Source of the DNA: Fusibacter sp. 3D3
GTDB lineage: Bacteria > Bacillota > Clostridia > Peptostreptococcales > Acidaminobacteraceae
Assembly: GCF_001748365.1 (NCBI RefSeq)
Contig: NZ_BDHH01000009.1
Location: forward strand, 1 to 61,628
Length of the DNA stretch: 61,628 bases
Reading direction: 5' to 3'
Made by a program: the position numbers and the translations under genes. A model generated the notes under the pieces. That model did no database searches. It saw nothing but the letters and a program-made list of their open reading frames with translations, and was not told the origin of the DNA. Every line of letters begins with the position of its first letter. Positions within the stretch are counted from its first letter, which is position 1. Of this stretch, positions 41,545 through 50,993 are shown piece after piece.

Positions 41545-44500
41545 ATGAAGAAAATATTGTCAATGGTGTTGATCGTGGCACTCATGATAACGACAATGCT
41601 TACACCAGTTTATGCCGACGTGGCAATTCAAGATGATTTGACTGGTCATTGGTCAGAAATTATTATGAGAGAATGGGTTGGGGAAGGTCTCGTTTCGGGT
41701 TATGCAGGAAATGTTTATAAACCCAATGCAGCCATCACACGTGCTGAGTTTTGCACATTGCTCAATAACGTCATTGGATTGACACCCACAGAGAATGCAG
41801 TGGTATTTAAAGATGTCACACCTTCAGATTGGTTTTACCAAACCATTAAAAATGCAGCAAGCAACGGGCTGGTATCTGGGTATGAGGATGGGTCCTTCTA
41901 TCCTAATAAGCCCATAAAAAGAGAAGAAGCTGCGGTTATTGTAAAAAAGATTTTATCGAAAAATGCGGCATCTAAATCAGCTTCAATAACACATTTTAAG
42001 GATTATGATGAAATCAGTACATGGTCGAAAGAGGCGATTGGGGCTTTAGTTGATCAGAACTATCTTACAGGTTACCCAGATGGCACTTTTAGAGCAACGC
42101 AAAGCATAACACGTAGCGAATCGGTGGCAATGCTCAGCAAAGTATTCGGCGAAATTTTTAATGCTAAAGGCGCCTATAAAGGTGAAAAAGAAGTGACTTA
42201 TGGGAACGTCACCATTACATCAGCTGATGTAACGCTGGAAGACATGTTGATTAAAGGGGATCTCTACATAGCGGAAAGCGTGGGAGATGGCGATGTTACG
42301 TTAAATAATGTAACGATTGAAGGAGACATCATCGTAAAAGGTGGTGGCGAGAATTCAATTCACTTTAATAACATCAGTGTATTAGGTGCTTTAGTTGTCA
42401 AAAAGGCAAATAATAAAATTAGAATCGTCGCATCAGGTACGACACGTGTCAATGTCACTTATTTGGCCTCTGGTGCGATTTTGGTAGAAGATGAATTGGC
42501 AGCAGAGGGCTTTAATCGGGTGGTCCTAGATGCAGAAACATTAAAGGGATTAGAAGTTGAACTGGTGGGAAATTTTAATACTGTAGAGGCTTTGACACAA
42601 GGTTTTAGAATCAACTTGCCTGAAAAATCGACTATTCAACAATTAAATGTCAATGCGGGTGCTGTTGGATTTGATATTGCGGGTAAAGGCACAATAAAGG
42701 CAGCATCTGTCAGTGCAAACAGCAGTCGTATTGATGCGAATGTAGAAAAAATGACTGTAGGTGATCAGGCAAAAGAAGTTACCGTGAATGGTAATAAAGT
42801 GGAATCTGGCACAAATACGGATAATACGCAAGCTGGAGGATCAGTTGGTGGAGCCACAGGAGGCTCATCATCGAATAATTCGAATGATTCAAAGGATTCG
42901 AGTGATTCCAAAGAGGATAATAAAAATGACCAAGCACCTTTGGCGGTTTTAACGCTTTCAGAAGCAAGCGTTCAAATGACCACAGCACAAATGATTACGG
43001 TAACGGCAACGGTTCAATATACAACATCAAGTATGGTAAATGCAAATGTCATTTGGGTCTCTAACTTCCCTGAAGTGGTTTCAGTGGCTCAAAATGGTTC
43101 TATAATTTCCAATACAGGAAAAGTAATGGTGACTGAAAATCAATTGAATGCATCGAACACCACAGGGAGTGGCATTATTGCGGTATACGTGGTAAAAGAT
43201 CCTTCACTTTCTGATCCACTTGTCAGTGATAATATTATTACTTCTAAGAGCATTTCCACCACTGTATCTAAGGAAATTACCACAATGTATACGGTATACT
43301 TTGATATAGACAAGGGGAATACGACCAGTATCCCTAAGCAAGAGGTTATTCACGGTCAGCTGGCCGCTGAGCCGTCCACACCAACCCAAACGGGTTATAC
43401 CTTCAAAGGATGGTATTTAGATGATGTCAAATATGATTTCTCAAAACCTGTCCATAAAAATATGACTTTAAAAGCTGTATGGGAAATTAGAACGACTCAA
43501 TTTATAGATGATCGATTTGATACGGGGTATCCCCTAGTGACGATTAATAATGCGGGGTATATTACGGTGAGTATGAAATTGAAAGCCGTACCAACGTCCA
43601 CTGTAAGAGCATATCTTATAGCAGATCCTTATAATGCGGATATAAAGCCAGATAAAACGGCAGTTATTCACGGACATACTGGAAGTGGAGACGACGTTGT
43701 ATGGACATCGTATAATGGTTATTTGGATATTAACGATGCAGAGGTTCATACGGTCACAACAGAGTCTAAACCAAATGATAAAAAGGCACTTGTTGCCATT
43801 GTATTAGAAGAGGGTATTACGGTATCAGAAGAGCCGACGATCATAGAAATTGAAACTCCAATTGTAGATGAGCTGGATGAGTATCCGCCAACAGTGGCAG
43901 ATATTTTTATCAATAATGCGAAAAATAAAGTATATGTTTACACTTCTGGTAAACTGGATGGTTCAAGTACAGCGGCGGTGGCAGATTTTCAGCTCACTTA
44001 TTTGGGAAATTCTGTAACACTCACTGGTGTAGACGTCCTTGAAGATGCAATTAAACATTATGATGCGGTAGTGCTCAGTGTTTCAGGGTTGGCTTCTGAT
44101 ATTCAAGTGTCAGAGTTGGCATTAAGTTATACAGGAACTGGTATTACGGATAAAGCACAAGTGCCAAATGCACTAGAAAGTTTCAATCATGAAGAAGTTC
44201 AAAGTGCGGAAGCCAAGATTAAAGATGTGTTTGTATCTTCTACTTCTGATTATATTGGAATAAATATAATTCCAGGTGTAGAAACAGATTACCAGACTGC
44301 TGATAATTATAAAATTAAAGCTTATTATGCAAGTGATTTTAGTGCAATTAATTCTAGCAATGAATTGACTGTTAAAAGGGTAAAAACAAAGTTTAATATG
44401 AATCACATGGATTTAGGGTATGAAATTGTAAATCCACCATCAATTGTGGCGAATTATGAAATTTATATTGTGGCAGAGGTGACCACATGTGCGCGCGATC

Positions 44501-44916
44501 GCGTGACGATTAATTCGGGTACAATAACGCCTTTAGTTGTTAATACACCAACGCTTTCAAGTGCTTCGTATGACAGTCATTACTTTAATGTTTTTTACGA
44601 GGGATTGATTGATGGCAGTGTGTTTGGATGTCTATTTGATATTAGAATTGTCAATGGTGGCGGAACTGTTGTTGCTGAAACAACACTTAAAGGAGAAGGC
44701 CATGGCAATCCAGAACGCGGTGCTGGGGATGCTTATAAAGGCACCTCAAAGATTCGTTTTTATGAAAATTACTACTATGGGACATTGCCAACGGCTTCAT
44801 CGGGCATGAAGGTTTATATGCGTTACAATCCTAAGCATGATGATGAGTACCTTAAAGATATTTCAGGAAAAGAATTGAAAACGCCTTCAGATTGGGTGGA
44901 AGTTACCATTCAGTAA
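41545..44916 (+). CDS. S-layer-type surface protein with three N-terminal SLH domains and InlB-like repeat
   Basis: About 1,123 residues. The signal peptide MKKILSMVLIVALMITTMLT is followed by PVYA. ATG 41545 is chosen for AAAGGAG at 41528-41534; an upstream ATG at 41503 would give an unusually long n-region. Three SLH domains (~30-205) show GHWSEIIMREW, DWFYQTIKNAASNGLVSGY and YLTGYPDGTFRATQSITRSE. A repetitive beta region (~215-420; VTLNNVTIEGDIIVKGGGEN), a Ser/Asp-rich linker, an Ig-like part and an InlB/Flg_new repeat (YTFKGWYLDD) follow. The large C-terminal part is beta-rich with recurrent 'V-Y-V-Y-T-S-G-K-L-D-G-S' type motifs. It should be exported and wall-bound. Confidence 0.87.
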   Translation: MKKILSMVLIVALMITTMLTPVYADVAIQDDLTGHWSEIIMREWVGEGLVSGYAGNVYKPNAAITRAEFCTLLNNVIGLTPTENAVVFKDVTPSDWFYQTIKNAASNGLVSGYEDGSFYPNKPIKREEAAVIVKKILSKNAASKSASITHFKDYDEISTWSKEAIGALVDQNYLTGYPDGTFRATQSITRSESVAMLSKVFGEIFNAKGAYKGEKEVTYGNVTITSADVTLEDMLIKGDLYIAESVGDGDVTLNNVTIEGDIIVKGGGENSIHFNNISVLGALVVKKANNKIRIVASGTTRVNVTYLASGAILVEDELAAEGFNRVVLDAETLKGLEVELVGNFNTVEALTQGFRINLPEKSTIQQLNVNAGAVGFDIAGKGTIKAASVSANSSRIDANVEKMTVGDQAKEVTVNGNKVESGTNTDNTQAGGSVGGATGGSSSNNSNDSKDSSDSKEDNKNDQAPLAVLTLSEASVQMTTAQMITVTATVQYTTSSMVNANVIWVSNFPEVVSVAQNGSIISNTGKVMVTENQLNASNTTGSGIIAVYVVKDPSLSDPLVSDNIITSKSISTTVSKEITTMYTVYFDIDKGNTTSIPKQEVIHGQLAAEPSTPTQTGYTFKGWYLDDVKYDFSKPVHKNMTLKAVWEIRTTQFIDDRFDTGYPLVTINNAGYITVSMKLKAVPTSTVRAYLIADPYNADIKPDKTAVIHGHTGSGDDVVWTSYNGYLDINDAEVHTVTTESKPNDKKALVAIVLEEGITVSEEPTIIEIETPIVDELDEYPPTVADIFINNAKNKVYVYTSGKLDGSSTAAVADFQLTYLGNSVTLTGVDVLEDAIKHYDAVVLSVSGLASDIQVSELALSYTGTGITDKAQVPNALESFNHEEVQSAEAKIKDVFVSSTSDYIGINIIPGVETDYQTADNYKIKAYYASDFSAINSSNELTVKRVKTKFNMNHMDLGYEIVNPPSIVANYEIYIVAEVTTCARDRVTINSGTITPLVVNTPTLSSASYDSHYFNVFYEGLIDGSVFGCLFDIRIVNGGGTVVAETTLKGEGHGNPERGAGDAYKGTSKIRFYENYYYGTLPTASSGMKVYMRYNPKHDDEYLKDISGKELKTPSDWVEVTIQ

Positions 44917-44967
44917 CACAACAAAGGGTGAAATGTTAGATATAAAAAGGATTAACTATAATGATTA

Positions 44968-45005
44968 ACGGTAGAGCAGGCGATGGCCAAAGCTCTACCG
45001 TTTTG
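44968..45005 (+). terminator. Hairpin terminator after SLH gene
   Basis: A perfect stem ACGGTAGAGC / GCTCTACCGT with a 14-base loop is followed by TTTT. Confidence 0.7.
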
Positions 45006-45047
45006 CGTATTGATCCTTTCCTTTTCTTTCTGTCCGCTTTTGCCGCT

Positions 45048-45112
45048 TGTGTATTCCATAGATTGTTCCATTGTTTCGTTGCGTAGTACGCAACGAAACA
45101 ATGGAATACACA
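45048..45112. repeat. Palindrome E7 (shortened core)
   Basis: An 18-pair perfect stem (45068-45085 / 45087-45104) has TTTCGTTGCGTA arms around a single G. The core reads GTAGTAC, as if CGTG had been deleted from GTACGTGGTAC. An outer 11-pair stem TGTGTATTCCA / TGGAATACACA encloses it. Confidence 0.75.
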
Positions 45113-45218
45113 GAACAACAAATGAAATGGAACAACAGGAATTTAGAAATCAAGTAACAGAAATTATTCCGGTATGTTATAATAGGTTGATAGAATTAAT
45201 CCTTTGAGAGGCAGATAA

Positions 45219-47102
45219 ATGAATAAAAGAATTTACAAGGTTTGGGTATTGGTATTTTTGGATATAATAAGTTTTTTTATGTCCTTTTTATGGGCTTACA
45301 TGATAAAGTTTGACGGTATTAAGCAGATTCCTACAGAATTAAGGTATCATCTTGTCGATGGCATTATTTTGATGGTAGTTGCGAAGTTGATTATCTTGAT
45401 ACTAATGAAAATGTATAGTAAAATTTGGCGGTTTGCAGGCATTACAGAAATGATAGATGTGATTATTGCTGCTGCTGTTGGAACGGGTGTTGTCATGGGG
45501 GGCCTTTTTTTAATCAGCAGACACCCTGAACTCAGTAAAGTGCTTATACCTAGAAGTATTTTGCTGCTATCATTCATTTTTGATGTGATCTTTATCGGAG
45601 GGACTCGATTTTCATATAGATTGTTTTTTCATGTGAGCCCTAAAGAAATTATCAGGCATCAGCATCAAAAACGCGTCCTTATATATGGTGCAGGTCAAGC
45701 GGGGGTTATGGTTCTCAAAGAGCTCAATGCAAGGGCAAACAACGAATATGCTGTGGTAGGCTTTATGGATGATGATGTCTCCAAAAAAGGACAGCGCATG
45801 CATGGTCTCTTTGTTTATGGCAATAAACAGGAACTTCTAAAAACATTGGCAAAAGAGGACATTAATATGCTCGTTCTTGCTATGCCAAGTGCCTCGGAAG
45901 TCGTCAAAAAAGAAATTTTGAATTTGGTTAAAGATACAGGGGTTAAAATCAGTATTTTACCCAAAGTACACGATATTATTGATGGCACTATTGCTTATTC
46001 AAGTATCAGGCCAGTTGAGATTGAGGATTTACTTGGGCGCGAACAAGTACAGCTCAACAATCGCCAAATTTCTAAATATCTTGAAGGAAAAAGGGTCATG
46101 GTCACAGGTGGTGGTGGATCAATCGGATCAGAGCTCTGTCGACAGATTGCTAAATATAAACCTGATAGGCTCATTATAGTGGATATATACGAAAATAATG
46201 CTTATGATATACAACTTGAACTCAAAAGAACGTTTCCCAACTTAGCGCTTGAAGTTTTTATTGCTTCAGTAAGGGATGAAAAACGTATAAAATCATTGTT
46301 CGAAAGATTTAGACCTCAAGTGGTCTTTCATGCAGCAGCTCATAAGCATGTTCCTTTAATGGAAGATAGCCCAGAAGAGGCAATTAAAAATAATGTGTTT
46401 GGAACCTACAATGTTGCAAAGTCTGCTTTTGAATTTGAGTCAGAGAAATTTGTATTGATCTCTACGGATAAAGCTGTAAATCCAACCAATGTTATGGGGG
46501 CGAGTAAACGATTATGTGAGATGGTTGTCCAAGCGTTTGCAAGCCAAAAGCATAAAACCGAGTTTGTTGCCGTGAGATTTGGCAATGTTCTAGGGAGCAA
46601 TGGGAGTGTTATTCCGATTTTCAAAAAGCAGATTAAGGAAGGCGGACCAGTCACAGTAACACATCCGGATATTATAAGGTATTTCATGACGATTCCAGAA
46701 GCTGCGCAGCTTGTTATTCAAGCTGGTGGATTTGCCATGGGTGGTGAGATATTTGTTTTAGATATGGGCGATCCTGTAAAGATTGATACATTGGCAAGAG
46801 ATCTAATTCGTCTATCAGGTTTTGAACCTGATGTAGATATCAAAGTAACGTATTCGGGTTTAAGACCAGGAGAAAAACTTTATGAAGAACTGCTCATGTC
46901 AGAAGAGGGACTTGTTTCAACAGAGAATGAAAAAATATTTGTGGCAAAACCAATGGATATTACATTAGATGAACTCCTTAAGGGGTTGGATAGACTTAAA
47001 GAGACACTTGAGGAGATGTTGCCGATAGTTCCTGCAATTAAAGCAATGGTTCCTACTTTTAAAACACCTGATGAAGTCAATCAAGCATTTTTAAAAGAAT
47101 AG
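45219..47102 (+). CDS. CapD/FlaA1-type membrane nucleotide-sugar 4,6-dehydratase
   Basis: This 627-residue protein has four N-terminal membrane helices (~8-110), a first Rossmann-like CoA/NAD-binding domain (VLIYGAGQAGVMVLKEL, ~148) and a second extended-SDR domain (VMVTGGGGSIGSELC, ~290). The catalytic region is STDKAVNPTNVMGASKR, where Met replaces the usual Tyr of YxxxK, as in WbpM/CapD enzymes. It converts UDP-GlcNAc to a 4-keto-6-deoxy sugar for surface polysaccharide. It is first gene of the polysaccharide cluster; GAGAGGC and a TATAAT-like -10 (45178-45183) precede it. Confidence 0.92.
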   Translation: MNKRIYKVWVLVFLDIISFFMSFLWAYMIKFDGIKQIPTELRYHLVDGIILMVVAKLIILILMKMYSKIWRFAGITEMIDVIIAAAVGTGVVMGGLFLISRHPELSKVLIPRSILLLSFIFDVIFIGGTRFSYRLFFHVSPKEIIRHQHQKRVLIYGAGQAGVMVLKELNARANNEYAVVGFMDDDVSKKGQRMHGLFVYGNKQELLKTLAKEDINMLVLAMPSASEVVKKEILNLVKDTGVKISILPKVHDIIDGTIAYSSIRPVEIEDLLGREQVQLNNRQISKYLEGKRVMVTGGGGSIGSELCRQIAKYKPDRLIIVDIYENNAYDIQLELKRTFPNLALEVFIASVRDEKRIKSLFERFRPQVVFHAAAHKHVPLMEDSPEEAIKNNVFGTYNVAKSAFEFESEKFVLISTDKAVNPTNVMGASKRLCEMVVQAFASQKHKTEFVAVRFGNVLGSNGSVIPIFKKQIKEGGPVTVTHPDIIRYFMTIPEAAQLVIQAGGFAMGGEIFVLDMGDPVKIDTLARDLIRLSGFEPDVDIKVTYSGLRPGEKLYEELLMSEEGLVSTENEKIFVAKPMDITLDELLKGLDRLKETLEEMLPIVPAIKAMVPTFKTPDEVNQAFLKE

Positions 47103-47138
47103 AGAACGAGAATAACAGTAAAGGATTTAGGAGATTTA

Positions 47139-47639
47139 ATGAAAACTTTTTTAAGTTCTAAAAAAATAAGATGGCTGATGGTTTTGCTTTGGATGCTTTT
47201 AATATTTGCAATGTCACATCTTGATGTGGCTAAGTCTTGGGTTTTAACGGGACACGTGATGATTGCCATCGAAAAAAACACTGTGGGGAACGATATTAAG
47301 ACTGACGAAATGAGTGCTTTTGAAGAAATGAACTATTACAATCAAAACGAAATGTGTATGATTCTTTTGAGAAAGGCTGCACATGTTTTTGAATTCTTCG
47401 GATTGAGCCTGAGTTTGGTTTATGCATTTTCTTTAAATAATACGCTTAGGTTTACAAATATAAAGACGATGGCATTTGGATTGGTCTATGCGAGTTTTGA
47501 TGAAGCACATCAACTTTTGATAGTCGGTAGAACTGGGAATGTGAGAGATGTTGGTATTGATATGATCGGCGTTATGTTGGGCATTTTGGTCGCTTATATT
47601 GTTGTAAAGAGATTGGGAAGATTGAATTATGAAAACTAA
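47139..47639 (+). CDS. VanZ-family membrane protein
   Basis: 166 residues, four membrane helices. The VanZ signature FDEAHQLLIVGRTGNVRDVG and the following DMIGVMLGIL are clear. VanZ-like proteins are common beside envelope glycan genes and in some cases give low-level glycopeptide resistance. AGGAG lies eight bases before the ATG. The stop overlaps the start of the next gene by 11 bases. Confidence 0.87.
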   Translation: MKTFLSSKKIRWLMVLLWMLLIFAMSHLDVAKSWVLTGHVMIAIEKNTVGNDIKTDEMSAFEEMNYYNQNEMCMILLRKAAHVFEFFGLSLSLVYAFSLNNTLRFTNIKTMAFGLVYASFDEAHQLLIVGRTGNVRDVGIDMIGVMLGILVAYIVVKRLGRLNYEN

Positions 47640-48777
47640 AATTGTAATTATATCAGAAACAATCATGGATGGTGTTGGGCGACATATAGTTGATGTGATT
47701 AAACATTTGGATTATTCACAAATTGAATTAACTGTGATTCACAGCCAAAGTCGGTTGGACTATCGTTTTTATGATGTCAAAAAAGATTTTCAAGATCAGG
47801 TCACTTTTTATGAAGTCCCCGAATTGATTAGAGAAATTCATCCTAAATTAGATATGTTGGCTTTTTTTAAGGTCTATAAAATGATAAAGTATATTCAACC
47901 TGATATTGTACACTGTCATAGTTCTAAAGCAGGTGTTGTAGGTAGATTGGTTTCTAAATTTCTTGGAATTAAAAAAATATTGTATACACCACATGCCTAT
48001 GCTGTTCAAAATCAAACCATAACAAGAGGCAAGCATCTTATTTATTTATATGCTGAGAAAATACTTGCCCGTATTGCCACGACTAGAACGATTAATGTTT
48101 CTGAATGTGAAAAAGCATTTGCTGTCATAAATGGTATTTCTAAAGCGACAAAGTGTCAAGTGGTTTATAATTGTGTTGAAGATATTTCTGTGTTTAACAT
48201 CAAAATGGACCATGCGTTAATGAACCAAAAGTGGAAAATTCCAACAAGCCATTTGATTGTTGGAACTGTGGCAAGGCTCTATACTCAAAAAAATCCACAT
48301 GAATTTGTAAAAATTGCTGAGCAAGTATGCCGTCAGAGACCGTATGTGACTTTTGTTTGGGTAGGTGAAGGGGAATATCTTGAAGAGATGCAGTCTTTGG
48401 TAGAATCTTTGCATATTGCAGACAGAGTATTATTTTTGGGTCATCAACGATCGATCGAAACATTTAATCTGTGGTTTGACATTTTTTTAACTTCTGCACG
48501 TTATGAGGGATTACCTTATACTTTAATTGAAACGATGAGTACTAAAACGCCTATTGTAGCTTCAAATGTCACTGGGAATAGTGAATTAGTGCTCCCCAAT
48601 GTCACGGGATACCTATACGAACTCGGCCGTGTGGAAGAAGCTGTAAAAAATATAATATCGTTGATTGACAGTGAAGCTTTGCGAAATCAATTTGGAAATG
48701 AAGGTTATAAATTCTATAAGTCACATTTTACAATTGATGAAATGATGCGTGCGTATCAAGAACTTTACAAATCATAA
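47629..48777 (+). CDS. Glycosyltransferase family 4 protein
   Basis: A 382-residue GT-B transferase. The N-terminal domain opens with a short beta strand and the glycine motif MDGVGRHIVDVIKHL. The C-terminal donor-binding domain has VGTVARLYTQKNPHEF, VWVGEGEYLEEMQ and the GT4 E-x7-E motif region YEGLPYTLIETMSTKTPIVA. It probably adds one sugar to the lipid-linked repeat unit. Coupled to the VanZ gene by overlap. Confidence 0.9.
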   Translation: MKTKIVIISETIMDGVGRHIVDVIKHLDYSQIELTVIHSQSRLDYRFYDVKKDFQDQVTFYEVPELIREIHPKLDMLAFFKVYKMIKYIQPDIVHCHSSKAGVVGRLVSKFLGIKKILYTPHAYAVQNQTITRGKHLIYLYAEKILARIATTRTINVSECEKAFAVINGISKATKCQVVYNCVEDISVFNIKMDHALMNQKWKIPTSHLIVGTVARLYTQKNPHEFVKIAEQVCRQRPYVTFVWVGEGEYLEEMQSLVESLHIADRVLFLGHQRSIETFNLWFDIFLTSARYEGLPYTLIETMSTKTPIVASNVTGNSELVLPNVTGYLYELGRVEEAVKNIISLIDSEALRNQFGNEGYKFYKSHFTIDEMMRAYQELYKS

Positions 48778-48809
48778 AATACAAAATTTTAGAGGGTATT
48801 GGAGATTAT

Positions 48810-50297
48810 ATGAGTCAAGTCAAATCAATTACAACGCGATCCGGGATTCTTTTCGTTGGAAAAATCATCGATGCGTTTTTTATGTTTATATTTAATTTTC
48901 TGGCAGCAAAATATATCGGTGCGTCGGGATATGGCACGTATGTTTATATTAGTACATTAATTATGTTTTTGGCTATAGCGGTAAAACTCGGAATGGATCA
49001 TGGGTTAACAGCTATTATACCTGGACTTAAAGATGTTCAAAAAGAAAAAGAGTTAGTTTCGTTTGCAATCTACTTCTTGCTGGGGATGAGCATTTTGGTA
49101 GGTTTATTCCTCTTTCTGAGTTCAAATTTTGTCTCTGTGGTGATGTTAAATAATGTTCATTTGGAGAATGCTTTAAAGTTATTTTTGCCATTGATATTTC
49201 CAATAGCTTTTGTGCAGATGAGCGAAGGTATTTTTAGAACAGTTGGCGGGATTAAGCATTTCTTTTTCAGTAAAAACATATTGATGCCTGTTGGATTAGT
49301 GCTCTTTTTTTTTATAAGAGTGCTTCTTTTTGACCAAGCAACACTGCAGACTCTGATCTATTCAAATTATTTTGCGTGGTCGATTAATGTTATCTATCTT
49401 ATGGGGATTCTTGTCCGTAGAAAAATTCTCATAGGTTTGAAATTCGAGAACAAAAGATTATATAGGCAATTAATCGTGATTTCAATGCCACTTGTGTTAG
49501 TGGGTTTGATTGAGTTTTTAATGGGTAGAATAGATGCTTATGTGATTGGATATCAGTTGACAGAAGCCGATGTAGGCATATACAGTATCGTTGACAAGCT
49601 CGCTTATATTGGTAACTTTATGTTCATAACAGGGGGATCTATGATGGCACCTGTTTTGGCACGGTATTATTCAGAAAAAGATTTTGTAAATTTAAAACAG
49701 ACTTATTTTGAAGTCAATCGATGGATTTTAGTCATTAATACGGCTGTTTTTGGAGGGTTATTGTTACTTGGACATGAAGTTTTGGCGTTATTTGGTCCGG
49801 AGTTTTTAGTTGGAGATAAAGTTTTATATGCACTTGCCTTTGCGCAGTTGATCAATGCTTTTTTTGGTCCTTTAACTTTTCTAAATGCGATGGTAGGGCT
49901 TGAAAAAATTGAGTGGCGCATAGGAATGGCGATGCTGACAATTAATGGTTTATTGGATATATTACTTGTTGGTAGATATGGTATCATTGGCATTGCCTAT
50001 ATAAGTGTATTAATTTATTTGGTCGGCAATATTATAAGAATGTGGTGGTTTAAAAAGCAGTTTGGTGTTAGTCTAGTGGCAATGAGCGGATTCAAAGTCA
50101 TTTTAATGGGGATAGGTTCTTATTTGCCTATAAAATACTTGTTAGGTCATAATCCTTTTGATAATTTTTTTGTCACTTTTCTATCTTATGGCTTTGGATT
50201 TATGTTGATCTACTTGACCTTGATTTGGGGATTTATTTTAACTAAAGAGGATAAAATGAGTGTTTCGAGGCTGTTTTCCAAAAGATTGTTTAAATAA
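48810..50297 (+). CDS. Wzx-type polysaccharide flippase
   Basis: A 495-residue MOP-superfamily exporter with about 14 membrane segments. The N-terminus TRSGILFVGKIIDAFFMF and the motif FNFLAAKYIGASGYGTYVYI are typical of O-antigen/teichuronic flippases. It should move lipid-linked glycans across the membrane. It follows the glycosyltransferase by 32 bases with a GGAG site. No polymerase gene is seen in the cluster. Confidence 0.9.
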   Translation: MSQVKSITTRSGILFVGKIIDAFFMFIFNFLAAKYIGASGYGTYVYISTLIMFLAIAVKLGMDHGLTAIIPGLKDVQKEKELVSFAIYFLLGMSILVGLFLFLSSNFVSVVMLNNVHLENALKLFLPLIFPIAFVQMSEGIFRTVGGIKHFFFSKNILMPVGLVLFFFIRVLLFDQATLQTLIYSNYFAWSINVIYLMGILVRRKILIGLKFENKRLYRQLIVISMPLVLVGLIEFLMGRIDAYVIGYQLTEADVGIYSIVDKLAYIGNFMFITGGSMMAPVLARYYSEKDFVNLKQTYFEVNRWILVINTAVFGGLLLLGHEVLALFGPEFLVGDKVLYALAFAQLINAFFGPLTFLNAMVGLEKIEWRIGMAMLTINGLLDILLVGRYGIIGIAYISVLIYLVGNIIRMWWFKKQFGVSLVAMSGFKVILMGIGSYLPIKYLLGHNPFDNFFVTFLSYGFGFMLIYLTLIWGFILTKEDKMSVSRLFSKRLFK

Positions 50298-50336
50298 CCT
50301 GCAAAAGGCACGTTGTATTGCCAAGGAGATTAAGGG

Positions 50337-50816
50337 ATGTTTGAGATTATAAAAGCAGTATTGACAAATGAATTTAAGGTGATGTTTACAGCAGCGTTGC
50401 CTATAATAGAAATTAAAGGGGCGATTCCACTTGGGTTGTCAATGGGCATGAATCCTTGGCACGCCCTTTTAATCAGTTTAATTGGGAGTATGATTCCTGT
50501 TCCCTTTATATTGTTTGGTATTAGACCCATTTTAAATCTATTGAAGAAGACGGCATTTTTTAACCGACTAACAGTACACATTGAGACAAAAACACTTAAT
50601 AAGAGCCATAGGATACAAAAATATGGCGTATGGGGTTTATTTTTATTTGTTGCGATTCCGCTTCCAGGAACAGGCGTTTGGACGGGATCATTGGCAGCTG
50701 TTTTATTGGATATCCGGTTTAAGTGGGCTTTTCCGGCTATTTTGATTGGAAATTTTGTGGCAGGGATCATTATTTTTTCACTTAGTAATGGGGTCATAAA
50801 TCTTTTCAAATTTTAG
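50337..50816 (+). CDS. Small multi-drug export family protein (COG2426)
   Basis: 159 residues, four or five hydrophobic helices. The family signatures ALPIIEIKGAIPLGLSMGM and AIPLPGTGVWTGSLAA are both present. AAGGAG at 50322-50327 supports the start. The name comes from the family; transport of drugs by this group is not well shown. A mirror-image open frame on the other strand is a shadow. Confidence 0.85.
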   Translation: MFEIIKAVLTNEFKVMFTAALPIIEIKGAIPLGLSMGMNPWHALLISLIGSMIPVPFILFGIRPILNLLKKTAFFNRLTVHIETKTLNKSHRIQKYGVWGLFLFVAIPLPGTGVWTGSLAAVLLDIRFKWAFPAILIGNFVAGIIIFSLSNGVINLFKF

Positions 50817-50993
50817 TTTTGAGATGTGTTTTAAAAAGAAAATTGATTTTACTTTTAAGAAGAGGATCGTTCCGTGGATTTGGATTTGAAATATAACCTT
50901 AACATTTGCACAATTTTTTTTTTGATATAATGAGAAAAGTAAGCACTATTTATTTTGTTAATATAAAATGTATGTTTTGAGGAGGTTGGTTTT

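Noticed and set aside
50330-50809. A 159-residue open frame on the minus strand, same length as the plus-strand gene.
   Set aside because: It mirrors the COG2426 gene, which has the family motifs and a ribosome binding site; the minus frame has neither.
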